From NCBI GenBank assembly GCA_049840795.1, contig JASGJK010000013.1, forward strand, positions 1 through 54,502: a stretch of DNA of 54,502 bases, written 5' to 3'. This DNA comes from UPXZ01 sp049840795 (GTDB taxonomy: Bacteria; Bacteroidota; Bacteroidia; Bacteroidales; Paludibacteraceae). Below the pieces are notes generated by a model. The model was not told the DNA's origin, made no database searches, and saw only the letters and a list, made by a program, of their open reading frames with translations. Both the position numbers and the translations under genes were made by a program. The stretch's first letter is position 1; each line of letters begins with the position of its first letter. Positions 38,661-50,000 of the stretch are shown in pieces.

Positions 38661-38797
38661 AGCACTTATGTTGAAAAATTAAATTCAGTTTTTTAGAACA
38701 AGGTCACATAAAACAAATGCCATCTTTTAAACCTAAAGAGTAATTTATTGCTCCGATGTGCGAGTTATATATGACTATTAAAAACAAATATAAACAT

Positions 38798-39232
38798 ATG
38801 AAAAAACTAATTTTTTTATTTGTATTGATATTTTCTATAGGAATAATCTATTCGCAAAACGTCAAAATAGAATATACTTATGATTTGGATGGAAATTTAT
38901 CTGTAAGAAGAGTAGTGCAAATAAATATACCTCCCGGTGTAAAACGCCAGTCTGAAGATAGTACGAATTATGTGAAAGATGATCTCGGTAACCAAAAGAT
39001 AACACTATATCCTAACCCTACAAATGGACTATTTAGGGTAGTTATTACTGGTTTAGACTACAAAGAAAAAAATTATTATCAACTGTTTTCACTTGACGGA
39101 AAATTAATAAAACAAAGTAATATCAGTGATGAAAATATCAACTTTGATATTTCTATGTACTCGTCCGGTGTGTTTTTACTTAATGTTTATTTAGGCAAAA
39201 AAGTTTCTTTGTGGAAAGTGATAAAAAATTAA
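38798..39232 (+). CDS. Small T9SS-sorted protein with YD-like motif, second copy
   Basis: The protein has about 144 residues: a signal peptide (MKKLIFLFVLIFSIGIIYSQ), one YD-like stretch (IEYTYDLDGNLSVRRVVQ), and a T9SS sorting domain (ITLYPNPTNGLFRVVI to SLWKVIKN). It mirrors the protein at 35890 and directly precedes the RHS gene by 17 bp. I choose the ATG at 38798 because the signal peptide begins there. Placement suggests it is expressed and perhaps assembled with the RHS protein. Confidence 0.78.
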   Translation: MKKLIFLFVLIFSIGIIYSQNVKIEYTYDLDGNLSVRRVVQINIPPGVKRQSEDSTNYVKDDLGNQKITLYPNPTNGLFRVVITGLDYKEKNYYQLFSLDGKLIKQSNISDENINFDISMYSSGVFLLNVYLGKKVSLWKVIKN

Positions 39233-39249
39233 TTAAATTTCCAATTCTT

Positions 39250-42200
39250 ATGAAATCTAAATATATTATTATACTCGGGTTTTTATTATTCAGCTCTGAA
39301 TTTGGATTTTCACAATACCAAAACTACGAATTAAAGGAATCTGATTCTGAAGCAAAAACATATATAGGTAGAGATTATGTGAAAATGCTTCCCGGATACA
39401 GATTTACTGCTTCCATAAATAAATCGGTGAATGCAAAAGTAAGTAACGGTAAACTAAGTGATACTGAAATCAATGATTTTTTATCAAACACTGGTTCAGC
39501 CAATCCACAAACACTAACAGCCATCGATACTTCTTTAGGTGTAGGTGAAATACCAATTTCGTCTTCCATTAGTCCTTCTGGTGCAAAACTTTATAATGTG
39601 CCTATTGACGTTCCATCGGGTAATCAGGGATTTCAACCTAATCTTTCGTTATCGTATAACAGCCAAGCCGGAAATGGAATAATGGGTATGGGATGGAGTA
39701 TATCGGGGCTATCGTCTATAGAGAGAGTGAATAAAAATTATTATTTTGATGGTAAAACGGATGCTATTAAATCTGCATTTTCTATTGAAGATGCACTTGA
39801 ATTAGATGGTAATCGATTAGTTGAGATACAAAGAACTAATTCAGAAGTAGAATATGCGACTGTTACGGGTAATATAAAGGTAAAGGCTTTTTATCTGAAA
39901 ATGATTTTTACAACGGTTGTTACTCAATATATAGTTTATTTTGACAATGGTAGCATAGGAGCATATTCACGCAAAGGATTCTCTTATCGGTTAGATCAAT
40001 TAAGGAATATAAATGGAGATATTATCGATTATAGTTATGAATCAGACAATGTTGATATAAATGGTGGAAATGAGAATGTAACCTGCTATCTGAAAGAGAT
40101 AAAGTATGGAAGTGGTAACAGAATAAAGTTTTATTACGAGGATAGACCAGATCAAATATTAAACCTCCCATGTTCTCAAATTTCAACGTCAGAGATTTAC
40201 AGAAAAAGATTAAGGTCTATTGAGACTCTTATTGATTCTTCTTCGGTTAATATATATAAAGTTTTATATACAAATATAGATCCGAGAAACTCAAAAAACA
40301 TAAATGATGTGTCAAAACTGACGGAAATACAGTTTTCATCACACGGACGGGAGTTAAATCCACTAAAATTTTATTACTCTAAAATAGATAAAACATTAGA
40401 AGAAAAATCTGTCAACTTAAGTTTTAATGACCTTACTAACTTAAATATAATAAAAGGGCACTTCAATATAAATACAGAAGAGGATGCAATACTTACTTAT
40501 CCCAAAGGAAATACTTATCAGTTTTCGCTTACATCTGCTTCTTATTGTTATCCCGCAGATAATAAAATAAAAGTTTATCAAGATAGCAAAAATGGGAATA
40601 TCCTTACCACTGAAATATTGGCTGAGAATAATTTTTTGTCTGTTTTATCCGCTGATGTTGACGGTGACAGTAAAGATGAAATAATAAAAATAAATGCTGA
40701 CTTAAAAGAGGGATGGGAAGAGCTTAAATTTAAAATTTATAAATCAAATTTATTGACAAACCCAAGAAAAAGAGGAATGTAATTTCGAATATGAAATAGA
40801 AAAATTACCAATTCTGATTTTCCCACTCCCACTCCCAATCGAAAAGAGTTTTTTTGCAGGAAATTTTACAGGAAGGGGCTATCAAGAAATTTTAATAGTT
40901 CCTAATTCCCCTACACACTCTTCTTATTTAGTAAATCTAAACAAAGAAACTATTAATGTAACAAATTTAGGCAGCTTATTAAATTATGACATCAATGAAG
41001 ATATTTTATTCTCATTTGATATTGATGGTGATACTAAAGATGAAATAATAAATGTAAGTAAAGATGAGTCAACGATTTACAAACATACTGGGACTTCTTT
41101 AGAAAAAATTGGAAGTTGGGATATGAAGAAATCTGATTTTGAAAATAGAAAAACTTTTTTTGGGGATTTAAATGGAGATAATAAAATAGATATAGTTAAC
41201 TCGCCCAAATATTGGAATGTATTTAAATATAACGATTTTGAGATTTTGAGATATGTCCGGTGTCCAAATTGTGGAAAGTTTTATAAAAGAAAATGGGAAG
41301 AAGTTTATATAGATCCACGGGGTATTCATCCTCCTTATTTTGTCGATATATTCGAGTCTTGTGACCATTGTGGAAAGTCTTTTTCATATAAAAATTTACT
41401 CCCAGATGAAGGAACTTGTGTAAGATGTAACGACTATAAAAACTATAAATTGTCAAAGGGGTGTCCACATCACGAAAACCATTTCACATATTCTGTTAAG
41501 GATAAACCATTTGAAGTTGTAGATAAATCTTCTTATGACAGTAAATGGATTTTTTATTTTACAAAAGGGGTATCCTCACCGCTAAAAGTAGAAAGAAATT
41601 CATTTAGATTTGATGAAAATCATGATTTTTTTGTACACGATGTTGATGAAGATAGAATTTCAGATTTAATCATTAACTCTGGTGGATTAGTGGCTTTTTA
41701 TCCTTTTAGTGCTAAAGATTTGTGCTTCATAAACACTCCTTATGCAGATAAGTTTAATACTGATCTACATTCAAATATCATCACAAAAAACGTTAACTCT
41801 GTTAATGGTAGTTGTGATATGTTAATTGTGGACTATTTCGATAGAGATAAACCTATGAGAAAAATATCTTATAAAAGCAATCATGCAAGAGATAATAATA
41901 TTTCCCTAATGATCAATAGTTTAGGTGTTGCAGATAAAACAGAGTATTCATCTCTTTATCAAGGAAACGATTACTCAATAGGTAATCAAGCTCAATTTCC
42001 TTATGTTGATTTCTCCGGACCTATATGGGTAGCAACTCACAATAGTGTAATGGCTGATAAACAAATCATGAGCAATAATATCTATAATTACGAGGGAGCC
42101 ATTGTACATAAACAGGGATTAGGATTTTGTGGCTTTATGAAAACCACAACTACTGATTTATTCCGAAATAAAACTGCTTTAACGGAGTATGATCCATATA

Positions 42201-45200
42201 AAATGGGAGTTGTTACACATACAAAAACAGATATAAGTGAAGGTACATATCAATATTATTTTAATGTTGCCGATAATAAAAAGATGACTTTACGTCCAAT
42301 ATCTAAAGTTGAAACGAATCTACTTACCGGAAATACCATTAACTCAACTTACACAAACTACGATACCTATGGTAATTGCGAACAGATAGTTAGCGATATG
42401 GGGGGAGGGCTGAAAACTACAACCACCGCAACTTATGATAATATTATTGCAGGAGATTATTATTTAATAGGGTTACCTAAGACTCATAAGGTAAAAAGTG
42501 AGCGAGGTAGAAAGTTACTAATATCGTCTCAAGAATTTGAATACTATCCTGATTATAAATTGCATTATAGTAAAAATTATACATATGTCGGTTCAAACGA
42601 CACAAAAACGTTAACTAATACAACCGAATATAAATATTATCCTACTTACGGCACATTACAAGAACAAACGAAAACCAACAACATCAATGGTGTAAGCCAA
42701 AAATCATCTTATACCTACTGGGATACGGATAATTACTCTTTAAAAACCAAGACCGATCCTTTTGGAAGAACTACTACATACAATTACGATTTTGATAAAC
42801 GGTTATTGCAAAACGAAGTCGATTATCTTGGCAACACAATCACTTATGGCTATGACGATTTCCGAAGGATTAATAAAATTACAAGTTCCATCGGAACAAC
42901 AACAGATATTTCGTTAATATGGAATAACGAAAATAACCCAAAAAGGATAATAAAGGAAACCACTACTACGACAGGAACCCCTATAACTACTAAGTATGTA
43001 GATTTATTTGGCAGGGAAACTCGATCAACTGTGGTTGGTTTTAATGGAGAAACCATATACAACGATAAAGAGTTTGATAACTTTGGCAGGTTAGTACGCA
43101 GCTCATCGCCTTATTCCAATACTCCCTTATGGACTGAAAGCACGTATGACGATTATGACAGATTAAAGACCGTTACAGCGCCCGGAGGCGGTTCAAGCAC
43201 ATATACTTATTCTGGGAATACGGTTTCAGAAAATAATAATGGAGTAATTAGTTCCAAAACAACAAATGCTCAGGGTAATCTCATCAGTTCTACCGACGGC
43301 GCAGGCAACACGGTTACATATACTTGCCGACCTGACGGACAACCCTACAAAATTTCAGCAGGAGGGGTAGTAACAACCATCGTTTACGATGATTACGGCA
43401 GACGGACAGCAGTTGTTGACCCAAGTACCGGTACTGTACAAACCATATATGATGACGCCAACCGAAAAGTAACACAGCGCTATAACAGCGGAAAAGAGAT
43501 AAGTACTGTTTATAATACGTTGGGACAACCGGTTTCTAAAACCACCCCCGATTTCACTACAACCTACGGTTACAATAACTTTGGTGTATTCACGTCGTCA
43601 AGCAGTACCAACGGTACTTCAAAAAGCTTTGAATTTGATCAGCAGGGTAGATTGTGGAAAGCACACGAAACGGTAAATGGCAAACAATACCACGAAACAT
43701 ATAACTACACAACTTCCGGTAAACTGGATAAAATACAGTACTCTCCGCTAAATTATGATGTTGTTTATAAATACAATACCAACGGTTATTTATACCGCTT
43801 AGAAGATGCCGGAGGTAATAAGTTACGCGAAATAAACTCGGTAAATGCAATGGGGCAGGAAACAGCTGTTTCGTTAGGAAACGGACTGACTACTTCAATA
43901 AATTACACACCTGAGGGGTTGCTTACCAACGTTAGAACCATAAATGCAGGCAATACCACATTGCGGGATATGAGTTACAGTTTTAATCCTGTAACAGGTA
44001 TGCTCAATTCGCGTGCCGACAATAAATATAATTTGAGTGAAACATTTAATTACGACGAACGATACCAACTGAAAGAATACGGATTAAGTGCGAGCAGGCA
44101 AAATATCACTTATATGCCAAACGGCAATATCGACCATAAAACCGATGCCGGAGCATATACGTATGACCTAAGCGAGCAACCGTATAATTTGTCATACCTC
44201 AACACACCGCCGGCATCGAAACAAAACACACCGTTAAATATAAGTTACACAGTAAAATCAAGACCTCTCACCATTGATAATGGAACGTATAATGCTTCGT
44301 TTACGTACAACGATAATTACGATCGGGCAACAGAACGAATAACCTTAAACGGAGCTGAAGTTTTATTCAAAAACTATCTTGCGGGGGGAAAATACGAAGT
44401 AGAAACTGCCGGAGGAGTTGAAACCAAACGCCTTTATTTGGATGGTTCTCCGTATTCTGCCTCCGTAGTATTACAGCAAACAGGTGCTAATACACCGCAA
44501 CTTTACTATATTCACCGAGATTATTTGGGAAGTATTACGCAAATATCAGATAAAAATGGTAATTTAGCGGCGGAGTATAGTTACGATGCGTGGGGACGTA
44601 TGTGTAACCCCGTGAACGGGCAACTTTATGCACCCGATGCACAACCCGCATTACTGTTTGGCAGGGGCTACACAGGACACGAACACCTCAACCAATTAGG
44701 TTTAGTTAATATGAACGCCCGCTTGTACGACCCCGTGCTGGGACGCTTCTTGGCACCCGACCCGCAGGTAACCGATCCTTCATCCTTCTTGGACTTTAAC
44801 CGCTATATGTATGCGCGGAATAATCCGATGATATATGTGGATTTAAATGGAGAGTCGTTCAAAGATTGGTGGAAAAAAAATTTTGCTGACCCTTGGAAGC
44901 GTGAATGGAATGCCGTGTTTGGCAATGGATTTACGGTTAGCGTGGGAACAAATATGCAGTTACAAGGTGGAAGTTTTACAGTATTTCCTAATGCTCCTAA
45001 TGGGATGCCTAACGGAGGTGGTTTTGGTTTTCAAACCAATAGTTTTAAGAATGTAAATTTAGTTCCGGTTTACGCAAACTATCAAGGTGGATTTGTAAGC
45101 ACACAAGCCGTGAACTTTGAAAGTAAACTGAGAGATCTGAGTAGTATTTTAACTGAGAAGTGGAACGAAGAAGTAAAGTTGTGGAGAATAGATAATGAAA

Positions 45201-45622
45201 TAGAAAAAATGCAAGAGGAAGAACTACGTCAATTTTTGAGAAGCAGTGCTGCCATTGATCCAGTTAGGAACAGCAATACCAGCATCTGGTATAAAATATC
45301 AAATGCATTACCGACATTTGGGGAATCTACAGCTTTCACTGGAGGATATTTAGAATATCAAACTTCTTTAGGAAATGTACCAAAAACAAAATTGAGTAAA
45401 TCATTGATACGAACAGGCTCATTAATTGATAAAGCAAATAATTACTACAATGGATATAATTTGTATCAAAATCCAAGCGTTGAGAATGCTTTTACTTTCG
45501 GTATAGAATATATAGGGTCAAAAAGTTTTGCGTTAAATTGGTATTTTATGTGGTACTTTAATATTGCCCCAAAATTAGTACCCGAAATAAATTATGAAGG
45601 TACAAGAAATGGAGGATGGTAA
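39250..45622 (+). pseudogene. RHS/YD-repeat protein with SpvB-like N-terminus and variable C-terminus (one frameshift)
   Basis: The restored protein has about 2,120 residues. In order: a signal peptide; an SpvB-like domain (AKLYNVPIDVPSGNQGFQPN, MGMGWSISGLSSIER); FG-GAP/VCBS-like calcium loops (DVDGDSKDEI, DIDGDTKDEI, DLNGDNKIDI); a cysteine-rich insert; a long series of YD repeats; and the RHS core (YIHRDYLGSITQISDKNGN, then LYDPVLGRFLAPDPQV and FNRYMYARNNPMIYVDLNGE). About 255 variable residues follow from 44851 to the end, the usual place for a toxin domain; I recognise no toxin fold. One extra A in the run near 40766 splits the gene; the bridging frame reads FPLPLPIEKSFFAGNFTG. The stop is three bases before the next gene. 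Confidence 0.88.
41261..41482 (+). other. Cysteine-rich zinc-ribbon-like insert within the RHS protein
   Basis: Within the RHS gene, CPNCGKFYKR, CDHCGKSFSY, CVRCND and GCPHHENH give four cysteine pairs or Cys/His clusters in about 74 residues. This pattern suggests one or two zinc-ribbon knuckles inserted between FG-GAP-like loops, unusual in a secreted protein. Confidence 0.55.
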
Positions 45623-45625
45623 AAT

Positions 45626-46088
45626 ATGATTATATTTGATAATATCTACTTTTTGTATTTTTCTTTTATTCAGAATAAAAGATTAAAATATGGTCCCAAA
45701 CATCAAGCGTCTATGCTTGTTGCCATTTATTTAGGAATTACAATAGGAATAATAATTTTGGTAAATAACTTATTGATAAATATGCTTTTTTATGATAGCT
45801 ATGCTTTTCATAAGAAATATTTTAATATGTAATCTAATTAATTATTTATATCTAAATAAAAATCATATAACTCCTATAATATTTATTGTTGTTTTTATTT
45901 ATAGTGAAATTAGGTATTACTATATGGGAAAACGTATCTTTGACCGTATTGAAAAATATAAAAGTTCCATTGTTAGTTCAAAAAGAAAAAGACTTGATAT
46001 GATAACTATTTCCACAATGGTGCTTTTACCTGTTCTTTTAGCATTATTGTTTAATCTTAAAAGTAATTTTATCGGTGTATATCCATAG
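45626..46088 (+). pseudogene. Small membrane protein, candidate RHS immunity protein (one frameshift)
   Basis: Two overlapping frames (45626-45832 and 45792-46088) join to one protein of about 153 residues if one base is dropped near 45830. The predicted product has three membrane segments: SMLVAIYLGITIGIIILVNN, then ITPIIFIVVFIYSEIRYYY, then MITISTMVLLPVLLALLF. The basic stretch KYKSSIVSSKRKRLD lies between the second and third segments. The start is three bases after the RHS stop, the position taken by immunity genes in polymorphic toxin systems. The two frames could also be two small genes. Function is inferred from position alone. Confidence 0.5.
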
Positions 46089-46215
46089 GAGAGCAATAAG
46101 AAAGCTTTTGGCAGAATTTTGCCCCCGTCTTAACGGATATGTAAAACAAATGAGCTGGTTGGCGGGAAACAACGTTCGACGTAAGTCAATTGTATTCCCG
46201 CTTTCTTGTATTATT
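46089..46215. other. Intergenic, degraded sequence
   Basis: No intact gene is visible in the 580 bp between the small membrane gene and trxA. This first part has a frame of 60 codons starting at 46075 with no recognisable features, and I regard it as noncoding. Confidence 0.45.
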
Positions 46216-46312
46216 CAGATTTGTAATCTGAAATTAAATTCTTATTTTGTTGTATAATGTTTATCGGACTGCAAGTCCTAATAGTAATTTAAGCTGGGAT
46301 TAAAAATCCCAG
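46216..46312. repeat. Three short palindromes in a row
   Basis: CAGATT-TGT-AATCTG at 46216-46230, GGACT-GCA-AGTCC at 46266-46278 and CTGGGATT-AAA-AATCCCAG at 46294-46312. Each has a three-base loop, and sequences differ between stems. They look like REP-type palindromes. Confidence 0.6.
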
Positions 46313-46393
46313 CAACCGGTGCACAAAGTTTTAGTAATGAAAAGTAAATCCGAAAGGACGAGACAAACTTCTTCCAATTAATACCAAATAAAA

Positions 46394-46486
46394 GTAAGCC
46401 TCCCAAATAAAAAACAGCCTGCAAGATTTGACAAAATCAAACAGGCTGTTTTTTTGAATACAATACGGCTGATTTGGGAGGCTTAC
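46394..46486. terminator. Nested inverted repeats with terminator hairpin
   Basis: Outer arms GTAAGCCTCCCAAAT (46394-46408) and ATTTGGGAGGCTTAC (46472-46486) are perfectly inverted. Inside, AACAGCCTG (46413-46421) pairs with CAGGCTGTT (46442-46450), flanked by A and T runs. Inner hairpin and T run form a bidirectional terminator that can end leftward trxA transcription. The outer pair is unusually long for a terminator. Confidence 0.7.
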
Positions 46487-46668
46487 GGAGCATAAACTGC
46501 CAAAACTTTCTCTCTGTGCCATTTATTTTAATTTTAAGAAGGCAAAAATAAAAATAGGCAAGGAAACATCCCTGCTTATTTACTTTATTTTTCGGAATTA
46601 TTAGTGGATATCAATCTGTTATTTAGATAACTTCTGATTTGGAGCATTACCAAATGTGACTGAAAAAA

Positions 46669-46983
46669 TCAAAGTAGTGCTTCAATTTTATCTTTGAAAA
46701 TATTTTTAGGCCCGGCGCCAATTTGTTTATCTACCAATTCTCCGTTTTTGAAAAAAAGTACGGTTGGGATATTCCGGATGCCGTATTCATTCGGTGTATC
46801 AATATTGTCATCCACATTGAGCTTGCCTATTTCCACTTTATCGGCGTATTCCACCGAGAGTTCTTCTAAAATAGGACCAATCATGCGACAAGGTCCGCAC
46901 CATTCTGCCCAAAAATCAACCACCACCGGTTTTCCTGAATTGATAACATCTTTGATATTATCGTCTGTAAATTCTTTTGCCAT
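46669..46983 (-). CDS. trxA: Thioredoxin
   Basis: This 104-residue thiol-disulfide oxidoreductase has the active site WAEWCGPCRM (cysteines near 29 and 32), the conserved cis-proline segment IRNIPTVLFF, and the usual single-domain length. It lies 77 bp after dnaE in the same direction, an arrangement that suggests cotranscription. There is no signal peptide, so it acts in the cytoplasm. Confidence 0.95.
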   Translation of the reverse strand: MAKEFTDDNIKDVINSGKPVVVDFWAEWCGPCRMIGPILEELSVEYADKVEIGKLNVDDNIDTPNEYGIRNIPTVLFFKNGELVDKQIGAGPKNIFKDKIEALL

Positions 46984-47060
46984 AATTTTGTATTTAATGT
47001 TTGTTATTGGCGCTTTTATAGGTATATATAACGAATATGTTTGTTTATTGTTTAAGTAGA

Positions 47061-50000
47061 TTATCCCATTTCTATTTTAAAGTCGAGAATCTCTTCTTCC
47101 TTTGCTCTCTTTAGGTACTGATAGACACCCGAATTGATTTTAATACTGTGCTGGCGGGCAAACAACGAGACCTTTTCTGAGGTAAAAAAGTCTTTTACAT
47201 CAATATAAACGTTTATATCTCCCTTATTTTGTAAAATAATATCCGAAAGTTCGGTTGCCACATCGTTGTCTAACTTTTGCAACGAGAGTGATATTTTGAT
47301 ACGCCGTATCATTTTCCGCACCTCTTTGATAGGCATCATTTTGACTATTTTTAGTTCTAATTCCGGTTTTGTGTTCGGGTCGGGTTTAAAGTTTCTGAAA
47401 TCGGCTCCTTTTTCCTGAATAATACAATGTACAAAGATAAACAAATCTTTCACCATCAGATATTTACCGTAATCGTCATAATTTTTACCGAAAAGCGGTA
47501 ATTCAAAAGAACCCTGATAGTCTTCAACAGTAAATATTCCATAAGGCTTTCCGTTTTTGGTTGTTCCTGTACGTGAAGCTGTGATCAAACCCCCTATTTT
47601 CAGTCCGGTACCAAGTTGAAATTTATTCAAGTCTCTTATTTCATTTGTATTTGTATTACATACGTGCTTCATCTCAAACTCAAACTCGTCCATCGGATGC
47701 GCCGAAAGGTACATCCCTATCATTTCTCGTTCTTTATTGAGTTTTACCAAACTACTCCACTCTGCGGTAAATGGTATTTCGGGCTTTGCGATATCCACAC
47801 TATTGTCTAAACTACCAAAAAGTGAATTTTGATTGAAATTAGCATCTTGTTGGTACAAATTTCCGTAGCGCAACAGCGTTTCGAGCACTTGTTCTTCTTT
47901 ACTGTTGGATGCAAAAAACTGCTCCCTCTTTACGTCGTCAAAAGCATCGAAAGCGCCGGCAAGCACCAAACTTTCTATATTTTTCTTATTACAAGAGGTC
48001 AGATTTACCCGTTCAAAAAAATCAAATACATTTTTAAATCTGCCGTTTTTTTCTCTTTCTTCAATAATACTTTCCACGGCTCCCTCACCCACATTCTTAA
48101 TTCCTCCCAGTCCAAACCGTACGTTACCGATTTTGTTTACGGTAAAAGTTAAATCACTTTCGTTAACATCCGGGCCGAGTACATTCATTCCCATCGATTT
48201 ACACTCGTCCATCAGTTTTCCCACTTCGGCAATGTCGTCTTTGTTGCGGGTAAGGTTGGCTGCCATAAATTCTGCCGGAAAATGCGCCTTAATATATGCT
48301 GTTTGATAAGCAACTAACGAATAACAGGTCGCGTGCGATTTATTGAACGCGTACGATGCGAATTTAGCCCAATCTTCCCATATTTGTTCTAATTTATCGA
48401 GCGGACCAAATCCGTTTTTTTGAGCTCCCTGAATAAACAATTGATGGAGTGACTCCATTTTGTCCTTCAGTTTTTTCCCCATCGCTTTGCGGAGCTCATC
48501 GGACTGACCACGTGTAAATCCGGCCAAGTCACGGCTCAAAAGCATAACCTGTTCTTGATAAACAGTGATGCCATACGTTTCTTTCAGACGTTTTTCCATT
48601 ACCGGAAACGGATATTCAATGGGTTCTTGTCCGTGCTTACGCCTAACAAATTGCGGAATATAATCCATAGGTCCGGGTCGGTAAAGCGCATTCATAGCTA
48701 TCAAGTCTTCAAACTTGGTCGGTTTCAGCTCTTTGAGGTATTTTTGCATCCCTGCACTTTCAAACTGAAATACCCCAACGGTATCGCCCTTGCTGAAAAG
48801 TTTGTACGTTTTTTTGTCGTCTAACGGAATGCTGTCTATATCGAGCTCTATTCCTTTCGACTTCTTGATGTTGGCAACGGCATCTTTGATAATAGAAAGC
48901 GTTTTCAATCCAAGGAAGTCCATTTTTATCAGTCCCACTTCTTCAATTACCGAGCCTTCGTACTGGGTAATCACCTTATCTTCTTTTGTCTCTTTATCTA
49001 CAGCCGTACTGAGTGGAACCAAGTTCTTCAAATCATCGGAGCCAATGATTAAGCCACACGCGTGAACTCCCGTTTGTCGGATAGTCCCTTCCAGCATTTC
49101 GGCATAACGAAGCGTATTGGAGAGCATTGAATTATTCGAGTTTCTGGCTTCCTGTAGTTCCGGTACGTGTTTTATGCAGTTGGTAATATTGATTTTAATA
49201 TCGTTTCCATTGGTGTCTTTCGGAAATTTATTCGGAATAAGTTTTGTCAGTCGATCTGCTTCCGAAAGTGGTAATTTTTGCACACGCGCAACATCTTTAA
49301 TTGATGATTTGGTAGCCATTGAGCCGTAAGTCACAATATTTGCCACCCGTTCTTTTCCGTATTTTTCGGTTACCCAGCGCATCACTTGTCCACGTTTGTC
49401 ATCTTCAAAGTCAATATCGATATCGGGCATCGAAATACGGTCGGGATTAAGAAAACGCTCAAACAGCAAATCGTAAGGAATCGGGTCTATATTCGTAATC
49501 TTCAAGCAATAAGCAACGACAGAACCGGCAGCCGAACCACGTCCGGGTCCTACCGAAATTCCCATATCACGTGCGGCTTGAATAAAATCTTGAACAATAA
49601 GAAAATAACCCGGAAAACCCATTTTCTTCATCACGCTCAATTCAAAATCAATACGCTCTTTCGTGTCATCGTCCATTGCTTCGCCGTACCTTTTCAAAGC
49701 TCCTTCGTAAGTTAATTTTTGCAAGTAATCGGCATCAAGCTTTATACGAAGTACCTTTTCGTATCCTCCAAGTCGATTATACGCCTCCTCAAATTCCGCT
49801 TTTAAATCGTCTTCCGAAAATTTGTCGCGGTACGCTTCCTCTGTTCCAAAGTCGGCTGGAATAGGAAACACCGGCATCATCGGGGCAGAATCAATGCTAT
49901 AATTTTCAATCTTGTTGGCTATTTCAAGTGTATTTTCAATGGCTTCAGGAATATCCGCAAATATTTCAGCCATCTCCTCCGGTGTTTTGAGCCACTCCTG

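Noticed and set aside
39250..45622. Two separate RHS genes instead of one
   Set aside because: The frame between 40767 and 41123 reads continuously into both parts after removing one A from a homopolymer, and domain order then matches known RHS proteins.
46331..46522. A 63-codon minus-strand frame near trxA
   Set aside because: It runs through the nested inverted repeats and terminator, so it is better explained as structured noncoding DNA.
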